64,000 nt of DNA, from contig NZ_QQAR01000007.1 of NCBI RefSeq assembly GCF_003350375.1, forward strand, positions 124,001 to 188,000, read 5' to 3'. Shown piece after piece: positions 1 through 7,358 of this stretch. This DNA is from Flavobacterium sp. AG291 (GTDB lineage Bacteria > Bacteroidota > Bacteroidia > Flavobacteriales > Flavobacteriaceae). Positions within the stretch are counted from its first letter, which is position 1. Every line of letters starts with the position of its first letter. A model generated the notes under the pieces. The model did not search any database. It saw only the letters and a list, made by a program, of their open reading frames with translations, and was not told the origin of the DNA. A program made the position numbers and the translations under genes.

Positions 1-646
1 CAGAATGGTTTTCAAGACGTTTGAAGTAGTACTCCAGAAGTAGGGCAATATTCATCCGCAGGTTGCCATCAACAGCGTTTACTCCAAGGTGCGAAAAACG
101 ATAAATGGATTTGATCCACTTTTCAGCCTTATGCCCCGCACTACACTTGAAAATCTCCGTTAGCCTTTCCTGTGGTGTGCTGTTTTCGCTAAGCCCGGCA
201 GCAAAATAATCTTCATATACTGCCCTATACCACTCCCTTTCGATAGTAATTACCATAAAACTGTTGATGCCATCTCTAAGATTTATTGTTATTTGTCCCA
301 AATTTCGATCCGCTACAACAAATTCGCCGACTGCAAAAGGAACTAAATTTGCTGAGGTAAACTCTGCCCAAACCCTACCCTCTAACATAATAAAAAGCAA
401 TATCTGGTGGTCCTCAATTTTAATGGAAACCCTTTCCCCGGATGCGCTGCAATTTATTTGCAAAAGGTCAGCTGTAAAAGGGTTGTACTGGTAGCGCATG
501 CCAAAGAAATCAGTATTGCGCCAGACACAGTGAATACGCTGCCTGGCAAAATCCATTGAAAAATTGCACCAGTGTGGGGTTGAAGGGTCGTTCCCCATAT
601 TTACAAATTCTTGCCGGGGCGATTCAAATTTATACTTAGACGTCAT
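1..646 (-). CDS. Probable AraC-type transcriptional regulator, N-terminal part (runs off the left edge)
   Basis: An open frame on the minus strand starts with ATG at 644-646 and stays open for 215 codons to the window edge, so the C-terminus is missing. The protein begins MTSKYKFESPRQEF and has the alternating hydrophobic strands of a cupin-like sensor domain (for example RVSIKIEDHQILLFIMLEGR) followed by helical sequence near the edge (IALLLEYYFKRLENH). That arrangement is typical of the sensor half of Bacteroidota AraC-family activators, whose helix-turn-helix would lie beyond base 1. The DNA-binding domain is not visible, so the family call is inference. It could be another cupin-fold protein. 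Confidence 0.45.
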   Translation of the reverse strand, partial: MTSKYKFESPRQEFVNMGNDPSTPHWCNFSMDFARQRIHCVWRNTDFFGMRYQYNPFTADLLQINCSASGERVSIKIEDHQILLFIMLEGRVWAEFTSANLVPFAVGEFVVADRNLGQITINLRDGINSFMVITIEREWYRAVYEDYFAAGLSENSTPQERLTEIFKCSAGHKAEKWIKSIYRFSHLGVNAVDGNLRMNIALLLEYYFKRLENHS

Positions 647-1534
647 GAAAATTTTACGGATCTTTGAACGAAGGATAAATTTTCCGGTGAACAATTATTA
701 ATGCTTGATTTATCTCATAGTAAATTTAAGGGTTAAGGTAAGGTGCAAGGAACAAAAAGTCATAAAAATATGCAAAGGGCACTGGGGGAGGCGCCCTTTG
801 CTGATAGATACAGCCAAAGGCGTGCATTTATTTGGCCACTAAAGTAGTACTCCGGGGCCTACATGAAAAGGAATAAAAGGTAAATAATGTATAGCGTAAG
901 TTTATTTTTACTTTTTTTTCCGTTCCGATTTTTGCCTCTCAGCAGCCCCGGTCCAAACAGAAAAAGCGGTGCCTTCCCTAACCGTACATTGGCTTTTAAA
1001 GAGCTCAATTACCATCATAAACAATTGATATAAAAAATCTTAACACTGAAAAAGTTTTCAGACCAGATTGCTATAAAAGCTAATTAAACACGTCCCGACA
1101 GGCATAGTTCTATATAAAAGAAAAGGCAACAATCTTTGGATTGCCGCCTTTTGAATCGATAATTTTTTTAGCCCCCACTAAAAATTTATCATTCCCAAAA
1201 ATAGGGTTTTAAAATATATAAATTCCTAAAATGCATATTTTATGACCGGTTTATTCTAATATACTGTGCATTAATCTTGTATGCCGCCAGCTGAAGACCC
1301 GGAAAGAAAACGTATCAAAGGGCCGCGTTTTGCCATTTAAGTCTTTCAGTGCCAAAGCCAAAATACAATCGGTGAATTACATATCTCCTGCGCGTTTTAC
1401 CATTGGGCAAGGGTAAATGTCAGCCTAAATTGATTTTCTTTTTTACTGCGGCTTTCTTTTTAAGCAATTCCTGCTGCAATTTTTCTTTTCATCAGTAGTG
1501 GCTCAGAGACGAAAAATGCCCTGCTAAGAAAGAA
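647..1534. other. Long intergenic region with two hairpins and no convincing gene
   Basis: No frame here looks like a real gene. Two inverted repeats stand out. One is AAAGGGC/GCCCTTT at 774-799. The other is AAAAGGC plus CAATC against GATTG plus GCCTTTT at 1121-1152. On the minus strand a short stop-bounded frame near 1423-1491 encodes a lysine-rich tail (KEKLQQELLKKKAAVKKKINLG); it could be the remnant of a gene end, but it has no start codon. Confidence 0.5.
1121..1152. terminator. Bidirectional terminator-like hairpin
   Basis: AAAAGGC...CAATC pairs with GATTG...GCCTTTT around a short loop, with an AA/CC internal mismatch. A-rich and T-rich flanks on both sides would allow termination in either direction. 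It lies 380 bases past the end of the haemoglobin-like lipoprotein gene, so it may end that transcript. Confidence 0.45.
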
Positions 1535-2125
1535 TTAATTTTGAACTATCGGCGCTCTGAGTGACTCCAAAACAGCAACAATATCAGTATAAAGTTCTGT
1601 ATCGGACGCCACCCCGTTGGCATTCGCTGCTGCACCAACGTAACCTACAAATTTTGTGTAGTCAGCATCGCTTGCCTTTGTGCCCATACGAGGGTTTACC
1701 GCAGGATTATGCGCAGAGGCCATGTCAAGTCCGGAATAGGTATTGACAGGATTGGTTCCCCCGGTATTGAATGAAAAGAAATCGGTCAGGTTATCCGATA
1801 GCTTAGCAATATTGGTAGCCTGGGTCGTTCCGGTTTCAGCCAAAAGAGGCGCGAAATGTGCCTGTAGATTTCCTGGTGTATCCGCCTGAATGTCGGCAAC
1901 AATTAATCCAACCGTTGAATTGACCACCTTACGGAAGCTCAAGCGCCCCTGCTCGATCATCTGGCCTTCATTATCCGGGTCGGCAACCATGGTAGTTCCT
2001 CCCAGCCTTTCATAGATTGTTGCCTGTTCAACGCCTTTCGGGGTATTATCGTCATTGCTACATGAGGTAAAGGCTACCGAAGAAATAAGCAACGTGCTTA
2101 AAGTGATTTTTGTGTAAATTTTCAT
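1535..2125 (-). CDS. Lipoprotein with a group I truncated-haemoglobin-like domain
   Basis: This 196-residue protein starts with a lipoprotein signal (hydrophobic residues 7-20, then TSCSNDD with Cys22), so it should be anchored in an envelope membrane. The mature part begins with IYERLGG (37-43), the usual opening of truncated haemoglobins. It also contains TDFFSFNTGG (114-123), YSGLDMASAHNP (130-141) and a closing helix ending ESLRAPIVQN. These match the E-F helix region and the proximal-histidine segment of group I truncated haemoglobins; His139 is the likely haem ligand. Residues 48-70 look like an insertion in the A/B region. The gene lies 18 bases downstream of the small anchored protein at 2144-2566 and probably shares its transcript. 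Haem binding is inferred. If it occurs, a role in O2 or NO handling at the cell surface is plausible. Confidence 0.6.
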   Translation of the reverse strand: MKIYTKITLSTLLISSVAFTSCSNDDNTPKGVEQATIYERLGGTTMVADPDNEGQMIEQGRLSFRKVVNSTVGLIVADIQADTPGNLQAHFAPLLAETGTTQATNIAKLSDNLTDFFSFNTGGTNPVNTYSGLDMASAHNPAVNPRMGTKASDADYTKFVGYVGAAANANGVASDTELYTDIVAVLESLRAPIVQN

Positions 2126-2143
2126 AATAAAAGTATAGAATGG

Positions 2144-2566
2144 TTAATTAAAAAATTGATTGATTTTTCTGGACAGTTTATACCCCGCACTACTTTGATC
2201 TACAGGACAAACCTCTTTGGCTATCATGCCCGGCGGCAGGATATAGCGTTTGGCGCGATAGTGCCTCCTCGACATAAGCTCGTCAAAAACTTTCTGCGAA
2301 TCGGTGACTTTATTGTTGTGAAAATACACTACGACATTTCTTTTCACAATAATGGAATCTGAGGTAAGGCCTTTGATAGTTCTTAAATCGGAACAGATTT
2401 GTTTTGCCTGCAGGGAGTCGATATCAGACTCAAACTCAATCCTGCTAATCTGCAAATTAGGGTTATCGTAAGAAGCAGGCTTTGCTGTTATAATATGGAA
2501 GATCAGAATGGCAAGGAGTAGTGTCACTATCCCGAGGAGGATAAAAAGGATTTTTTTGATTTTCAT
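2144..2566 (-). CDS. Small membrane-anchored protein of unknown function, possible HMA-like fold
   Basis: I chose the ATG at 2566 (MKIKKILFILLGIV) because it gives a clean N-terminal membrane segment (about residues 4-26); the frame is open for ten more codons upstream. After the anchor comes about 110 residues in a beta-alpha-beta-beta-alpha-beta-like pattern (LQISRIEFESDIDS, ICSDLRTIKGL, NVVVYFHNNKV), resembling heavy-metal-associated folds. The CxxC metal motif is absent, and one cysteine sits late in the protein (EVCPVD). It is the first gene of a likely two-gene operon with the haemoglobin-like lipoprotein, so it may have an accessory role there. No family is firmly recognised. Confidence 0.55.
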   Translation of the reverse strand: MKIKKILFILLGIVTLLLAILIFHIITAKPASYDNPNLQISRIEFESDIDSLQAKQICSDLRTIKGLTSDSIIVKRNVVVYFHNNKVTDSQKVFDELMSRRHYRAKRYILPPGMIAKEVCPVDQSSAGYKLSRKINQFFN

Positions 2567-2935
2567 ATTGGCTATAATGCTTAGGTTGTAAATCATTTAC
2601 GAGAGTTTTCCTCCTACGGTTTTAAAAAAATCACACAACCCTATAATTTAGAGACGTTCTAATTTAAGTGAAAGGGGCTGCATAAAAAGGGAGCGTATCC
2701 AATAATCTGGCAAAGTTTTATGCATCACTTTATAGCCTGATTCCTTCCGGAATTGAGAGGCTAACCTCCTTTGTCTATACAGTATTTACATTATGGTTAG
2801 AAGTTCCCAGCAATCGCTCCCATTTGTAAAAAATCCTGTACCTGTCCCCTGCCCCCGCATCCTTTTTGCTAATAACAAAATCACGGCGAGGAAATAGGGC
2901 TATTTCATAACGAGATTACCTCATCATTATTCACA

Positions 2936-2971
2936 AACTATAAAAATAGTTGTATAACTACAAAAATAGTT
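2936..2971 (+). promoter_or_regulatory. Tandem 16-base palindromic operators overlapping a promoter
   Basis: AACTATAAAAATAGTT (2936-2951) and AACTACAAAAATAGTT (2956-2971) differ at one base and are exactly 20 bases apart, close to two helical turns. Each is an imperfect palindrome AACTA-N6-TAGTT. The spacing and dyad shape are like BlaI/MecI/CopY-type operators. That link is inference, and no such repressor gene lies in the window. The copies overlap the upstream element and spacer of the promoter for the serine hydrolase gene. Confidence 0.6.
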
Positions 2972-2980
2972 TTAGATTTG
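2950..2980 (+). promoter_or_regulatory. Bacteroidota-type promoter for the serine hydrolase gene
   Basis: TTG at 2950-2952 and TAGATTTG at 2973-2980 fit the Bacteroidota -33 TTG / -7 TAnnTTTG pattern with a 20-base spacer. Transcription would start near 2986, before the ATG at 3011. The TTG codon at 2978 lies inside the -7 box and so cannot be the start of translation from this promoter. Confidence 0.6.
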
Positions 2981-3010
2981 ACTACAATCATCAATCAATC
3001 AATAATAATT

Positions 3011-4417
3011 ATGAAATTCTTAAACGTAGTAACCGTATTTATCTTTTTTTCCGTTAACAGCTATTGCCAATCCAGCCAATCTGTAAAGCTCGACAGCCTC
3101 TTCACTATGCTACATGCGCAAAATCAGTTTAATGGTGAAATACTCATTGCTGAAAAAGGAACGGTAATTTTTCAAAAAGGTTACGGATTTTCCGATGAGG
3201 CAACGAAAAAAACAATAGATGAAAAAACAATATTTGAACTGGCTTCCTGCTCCAAGCAATTTACCGGTGCTGCTATAGTATTGCTTAAAAGGGAAGGCAA
3301 ACTGGACTACGCCGATAAGCTGTCAAAGCATATTCCCGAGCTTAGCTTTTGGGAAAATGTTACCCTTTACGATTTGCTGAGGCATACCAGCGGCATACCC
3401 GATTTTTTATCCGGCATGAGTAAAGATTGGGATCGCTCAGCAATAGCCTCAAACGAAGATGTCATCGAATATTACGCTTCAAAGAAGGACACACTGGATT
3501 TTGAACCAAAATCCATACACAGGTACAGCAATACAAATTACGTTCTGCTCGCTTCGATAATCGAAAGGGTCTCCGGTAAAAAATATGGCGATTATCTCGC
3601 CGAGAAGATTTTCAGGCCTTTAAAAATGAATAATACGTTCGTGTATAACAGGCGTAAAAACCCGGCAAAAGTCGCTAATTACGCCATCGGGTATGTCTGG
3701 GCTCCCGGCTCCTTTAAAAAGGTTACTATGGAAAGTCCTGAATACAATGACCAGATGGCCTATTATCTTGACGGGGTTGAAGGAGCCGCCAAGGTGAATT
3801 CCAATATTGGGGATATCTATAAATGGATAATAGCCTTAAGAAATAATACGCTGTTTAGTCAAGAAGAATTCGATGAAATGACCCGCGTAACCCAGACAAC
3901 CAAGGGAAAGCAAATACCATACGGCTTCGGCTTCGATGTGAGAAAAGCAGAAAATAAGATGGCTTTTGGGCACACTGGTAGCTGGGATGGCTATACGACA
4001 CTAATCTATCATGACAAGCTTAAGGACAGGACGATTATTGTACTTGAGAATTTCAAAATGGGTGTAACCGCAACCAATAACATATTCGAAATCCTGGACG
4101 GCAACACCCTTACGGTAGAATATGAAAAGAAGATACCGATGAGTGAGGCATCAATGATACCATTTGCAGGAACATATGTTGATGAGAAGGGAAATGAACA
4201 TATTATCACCTATAAAGATAACCACCTGATTTATAACACGAAGGATATAAAATGGGATATGAGGTTCTTTCCTTTTAACAGGAATGAATTTGCAGCGATA
4301 CGACAAGGGGGCACGAACGGCATTTTGAAATTTACCACCTCAGATAACGGGGATATAAAGCTAGAAATGCTACAGTATGGCAACCTTGTAGGATCAGGAA
4401 TTAAGAAGAAGAGTTAA
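3011..4417 (+). CDS. Exported serine hydrolase of the beta-lactamase / penicillin-binding-protein fold
   Basis: The protein has 468 residues from the ATG at 3011, with signal peptide MKFLNVVTVFIFFSVNSYCQ. The catalytic set of class C-like serine hydrolases is present: SCSK (Ser79 and Lys82), YSN in HRYSNTNYVLLASIIERVSG, and HTG in GHTGSWDGY in place of KTG. The HTG variant is usual in DD-peptidase, esterase and FmtA-like members rather than true cephalosporinases. A C-terminal domain of about 100 residues (from IPMSEASMIPFAGTYVD) is the lipocalin-like tail common in Bacteroidota members. It should act in the periplasm or at the surface. Substrate unknown; an antibiotic-resistance role cannot be claimed. 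The double operator upstream implies tight repression. Confidence 0.8.
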   Translation: MKFLNVVTVFIFFSVNSYCQSSQSVKLDSLFTMLHAQNQFNGEILIAEKGTVIFQKGYGFSDEATKKTIDEKTIFELASCSKQFTGAAIVLLKREGKLDYADKLSKHIPELSFWENVTLYDLLRHTSGIPDFLSGMSKDWDRSAIASNEDVIEYYASKKDTLDFEPKSIHRYSNTNYVLLASIIERVSGKKYGDYLAEKIFRPLKMNNTFVYNRRKNPAKVANYAIGYVWAPGSFKKVTMESPEYNDQMAYYLDGVEGAAKVNSNIGDIYKWIIALRNNTLFSQEEFDEMTRVTQTTKGKQIPYGFGFDVRKAENKMAFGHTGSWDGYTTLIYHDKLKDRTIIVLENFKMGVTATNNIFEILDGNTLTVEYEKKIPMSEASMIPFAGTYVDEKGNEHIITYKDNHLIYNTKDIKWDMRFFPFNRNEFAAIRQGGTNGILKFTTSDNGDIKLEMLQYGNLVGSGIKKKS

Positions 4418-4678
4418 GTGTTTGCTAAATAGTTGTGCATATTGCTCTGAATGTAATGCCGCTTTGCTGGCAGACTCCGGATAGTCCATTGCCTGCGAAT
4501 CTTGGAAGCATTTGAAAATCCAGCCATGCTATAAACTTCAATCGCTTTGGTAGTGAAGCGTTTTTCGCTAATACCAAATGGTTTGAGGCTGTAACTATTT
4601 GCCAGCCCATTTGATTAAAAGACTGGCAACTCATTTTTAAACCATTAAAACCAACATCCGGCTGTAAGAAATCAAAAA
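4418..4678. other. Convergent intergenic spacer, no gene supported
   Basis: This is the short gap between the 3' ends of the serine hydrolase and the secreted propeller gene. A 69-codon minus-strand frame (4425-4634) lies here, but its composition is unlike the neighbouring proteins and it has no recognisable domain. I do not call it. Confidence 0.4.
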
Positions 4679-6250
4679 CTAATTTTTTACCAATTTTGCG
4701 GTAAAGCTGTTCCCTGCACGTATAAAATAAGTACCTTTTGCTAAGGCTGCTACATCGATCGACCCATCGGGAACGGCTTCAAAATCGATGATTTTCTGAC
4801 CCAGTGTGTTTGTTATTGTACCTTTTATGATTTCCTGCAGCCCACCTATATAGACACTATCCGAAGCTGGGTTAGGATATAATGTAACAGCTGTTTTACT
4901 TGCACTTGAGGCGCCCAAAGTATCTATACCTATTTTTGCCAAAAAAGGATATTTGCTGTACGTTGGCGCCTCATTCACTAGCTCGCCAAAGCTCACTGTA
5001 CCGTCGCATATGCCACTTATGAATACCTCTCCATTGCTATCTACACTAATGGCATCAGCATGATTAATAAATCCCGATCCTCCGGCAGTTACAGCTGCAA
5101 GAATATTTCCTTCGGGGCTGTATTTTAGAACCATAACATTCTTTGCTCCCCATTGTTCAGATGTTGTTACTATAGTGTTGTTCCAGTGTGTGCTTCCACT
5201 GCCCTGCCCGGCAAAGTAAATATTACCTTGGTGATCCAGTGATAAAAAATTACGATTGCCAGGAATTGCCTGTCCTTCACCAGGTACTTCACGTACCCAT
5301 TGGTAGCTGCCGGAAGCATTTAGTTTTGCAAGGAAAAAATCTTCGCCCACTCCAAGCCCCCCTTCGGTCATGATTGCGTCAAATGCATACGCGCCATAGA
5401 GATAGGAGCTAAAATATACTTCGTTTGGGGTACGTGCTATTACAACCGGGGTTGAGCACGTAATGTCCTGTACGCTCTTATGCCACTGATAGATGCCATT
5501 AAAGGAATACTTCACGATATATGTGTTATAATCGTTTATCACCTCAGCCTGGGTTCCGTTAAAATCGGTGGTAGCATCCGCGCAGGCTCCGGCAGCATAG
5601 ATGTTTCCCTCATTATCTACACTAACTGATGTAAGCCTTGCGGCACCTGTCTGAGTGATCGTAAACTGTGCTGCGCCATCAGCTGAATATTTCGTGATAA
5701 AACTATTATTATAATTGTCGTAGCCTGCAAAGATGTTATCTTGTGCATCAATCGCAATACCGCGTGCATCCATTACCCAGTTGTATTCCTCGGTGGTATT
5801 TAGCTTACGGTACCATGACAAATTTCCATTGCTGTCAAATTTAGCAACGATAAAGCGCATATCCGCAATCTCTTCCAAAGGTGCTGTTATAGTTGTATTG
5901 CCTATAGTAATACCATCATGATAGCCTATCAGCATGATCAGGTTATTTTGCGTATCGGTAGCCATATTGTAAATGCCGGCATCACCGGTTATTGCTTTAC
6001 TGAAAAGCATTTGTCCTGTAGTGGCATATTTTATATACATTAAAGTGCCAAGCTGCTCAGTCTGTGGCATGGGGTTTTCTTTGAGCCCCACTAAATAAAC
6101 GTTATTTTGGGTATCAGTGGCCGTGCAATAACCTGTATAACCAAGAGTAAGATTCATGTCAATCTCCGGTGTCTTTACCCAATCGAATGTTTGGGAGAAG
6201 CAACACATAAAAGGGAAAAAGAATATTAAAAAATACAATGTTTTTCTCAT
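4679..6250 (-). CDS. Secreted beta-propeller-repeat protein with type IX secretion C-terminal domain
   Basis: The protein has 523 residues with signal peptide MRKTLYFLIFFFPFMCCFSQ. The body is a series of repeats of the form 'D..GN.Y..G...' (for example VDNEGNIYAAG, LDHQGNIYFAGQG, VDSNGEVFISG), as in SBBP-type beta-propellers. The last 75 residues are a classic type A sorting domain: LYPNPASDSVYIGG, then GQKIIDF and a terminal GTYFIRAGNSFTAKLVKN. It should therefore cross the outer membrane by the type IX system and be anchored or released with loss of that domain. It is a stand-alone gene with a TATATTTG box just upstream. The ligand is unknown. Confidence 0.85.
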   Translation of the reverse strand: MRKTLYFLIFFFPFMCCFSQTFDWVKTPEIDMNLTLGYTGYCTATDTQNNVYLVGLKENPMPQTEQLGTLMYIKYATTGQMLFSKAITGDAGIYNMATDTQNNLIMLIGYHDGITIGNTTITAPLEEIADMRFIVAKFDSNGNLSWYRKLNTTEEYNWVMDARGIAIDAQDNIFAGYDNYNNSFITKYSADGAAQFTITQTGAARLTSVSVDNEGNIYAAGACADATTDFNGTQAEVINDYNTYIVKYSFNGIYQWHKSVQDITCSTPVVIARTPNEVYFSSYLYGAYAFDAIMTEGGLGVGEDFFLAKLNASGSYQWVREVPGEGQAIPGNRNFLSLDHQGNIYFAGQGSGSTHWNNTIVTTSEQWGAKNVMVLKYSPEGNILAAVTAGGSGFINHADAISVDSNGEVFISGICDGTVSFGELVNEAPTYSKYPFLAKIGIDTLGASSASKTAVTLYPNPASDSVYIGGLQEIIKGTITNTLGQKIIDFEAVPDGSIDVAALAKGTYFIRAGNSFTAKLVKN

Positions 6251-6271
6251 AATGGCTTGAGTTTAATAAAG

Positions 6272-6279
6272 CAAATATA
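6272..6279 (-). promoter_or_regulatory. -7 box (TATATTTG) for the secreted propeller gene
   Basis: Read on the minus strand, 6279-6272 is TATATTTG, an exact TAnnTTTG match 21 bases before the ATG at 6250. I see no good -33 TTG at the usual spacing, so confidence is moderate. Confidence 0.45.
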
Positions 6280-6839
6280 AAATACATAAGAAAGGATTTA
6301 CTGATAATATTGCAAATGGTAAAATCAATTTAGAATTCGAATGTTAGTATCGAGAATTTGGTTGCACGAACGTCTGCAATATGGACTCCTAAGTTTCACA
6401 TAAAAATTTTTCTTGTGTTCAAATCTCATTTGTAGTATCCATAGCAGAGCTTGCCGGTTTCAAATATGGTAACGACAAATTCGATGCTGCGGTTCGCCAT
6501 CACTACTATCCGGCGCATTACTATGGCAGACCAATCTTTGGTTTGGGTTTTCCGGCCCACCTAAAGCGGTCCCCAGGCGCAATCGATGCGTCGAATTACC
6601 TGACGTTGATTATCATATTCCTTTGTAAAATCACCAAGCAAATATCTTGTCATACTGATATGAGTTATCCGCAAAATTTGTGAAAGCCGTCGCTGCAGCC
6701 CTCAAGTTTCTGCAAAAGCGATTTTCGAAAGCCGACCGTCGTAAACCACTTAAGAAAGATTTAGGATAACTTAAGCATAATATTAAGCATACTATAAATC
6801 AGCCTTTTGTAACTTGGATTACCTTTAAAAAATTACACC
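6280..6839. other. Intergenic region with possible decayed coding sequence and direct repeats
   Basis: The stretch 6400-6680 is richer in G+C than typical intergenic DNA here and holds a stop-free + strand frame of about 95 codons with no ATG (it includes KYGNDKFDAAVRHHYYPAHY). A second short frame ends at 6769 (VKAVAAALKFLQKRF). Neither is recognised; they may be remnants of a lost gene. Just upstream of the ankyrin-catalase operon the 9-mer TTAAGCATA occurs twice (6771-6779 and 6783-6791), a possible regulator site. Confidence 0.35.
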
Positions 6840-7358
6840 ATGGATACAATTGCACAAGCTCTTTTTGCAGCAGCAAGGCAGGGAAACCTGCCGGTGCTCC
6901 AGGAGATATTCACCCATAAAACGGACCTGAATATACAAGATGACCGAGGTTTTACCCCCCTTATCATTGCCGCTTATAATAATCAGCCCGAGGCGGTAGC
7001 CCTGCTGCTTGATGCCGGAGCCAATCCTGATGCCACTGACAATGGTGGCAACACAGCCCTGATGGGTGCCAGCTTCAAAGGCTACCCTGATGTGGCAGAA
7101 CTGCTCCTGAGCTATGGGGCCAATATTGATGCGCAGCATGCAGGTGGCGGGACAGCGTTAATGTTTGCTGTCATGTTTGGGCGCAACGCCATGGCCGATC
7201 TCTTGCTAGCCCACGGGGCGAACCCCTATTTGACTGATACACGCGGCCTTAATGCGCTTGAACTGGCAGTACAGCAAAACAACCACACGGCAGCAGAAAA
7301 GCTTCTTGCAATCACTAAAGAATCAAAATTTTACACCTTACTAAATAACCAGTTATGA
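6840..7358 (+). CDS. Ankyrin-repeat protein partnered with catalase (AnkB-like)
   Basis: The protein has 172 residues with no signal peptide and four to five ankyrin repeats (GNLPVLQEIFTHKTDLN, GFTPLIIAAYNNQPEAVALLLDAGANPD, GNTALMGASFKGYPDVAELLLSYGANID, GTALMFAVMFGRNAMADLLLAHGANP, GLNALELAVQQNNHTAAEKLLA). Its stop overlaps the start of the catalase gene by 4 bases (ATGA at 7355-7358), which indicates translational coupling. In Pseudomonas aeruginosa an ankyrin protein (AnkB) encoded next to katB is needed for full catalase activity; the same kind of role is a reasonable inference here, on the cytoplasmic side. Confidence 0.85.
   Translation: MDTIAQALFAAARQGNLPVLQEIFTHKTDLNIQDDRGFTPLIIAAYNNQPEAVALLLDAGANPDATDNGGNTALMGASFKGYPDVAELLLSYGANIDAQHAGGGTALMFAVMFGRNAMADLLLAHGANPYLTDTRGLNALELAVQQNNHTAAEKLLAITKESKFYTLLNNQL

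Noticed and set aside
264-494. A 76-codon + strand frame near the left edge
   Set aside because: It is antisense to the open minus-strand frame 1-646, which has far better protein character.
1279-1338. A short + strand frame MPPAEDPERKRIKGPRFAI
   Set aside because: It is 19 codons long, has a stop just upstream and no neighbour or motif to support it.
4425-4634. A 69-codon minus-strand frame between the serine hydrolase and the secreted propeller gene
   Set aside because: It has no recognisable domain, atypical composition and no promoter; it fits a chance frame in a convergent gap.
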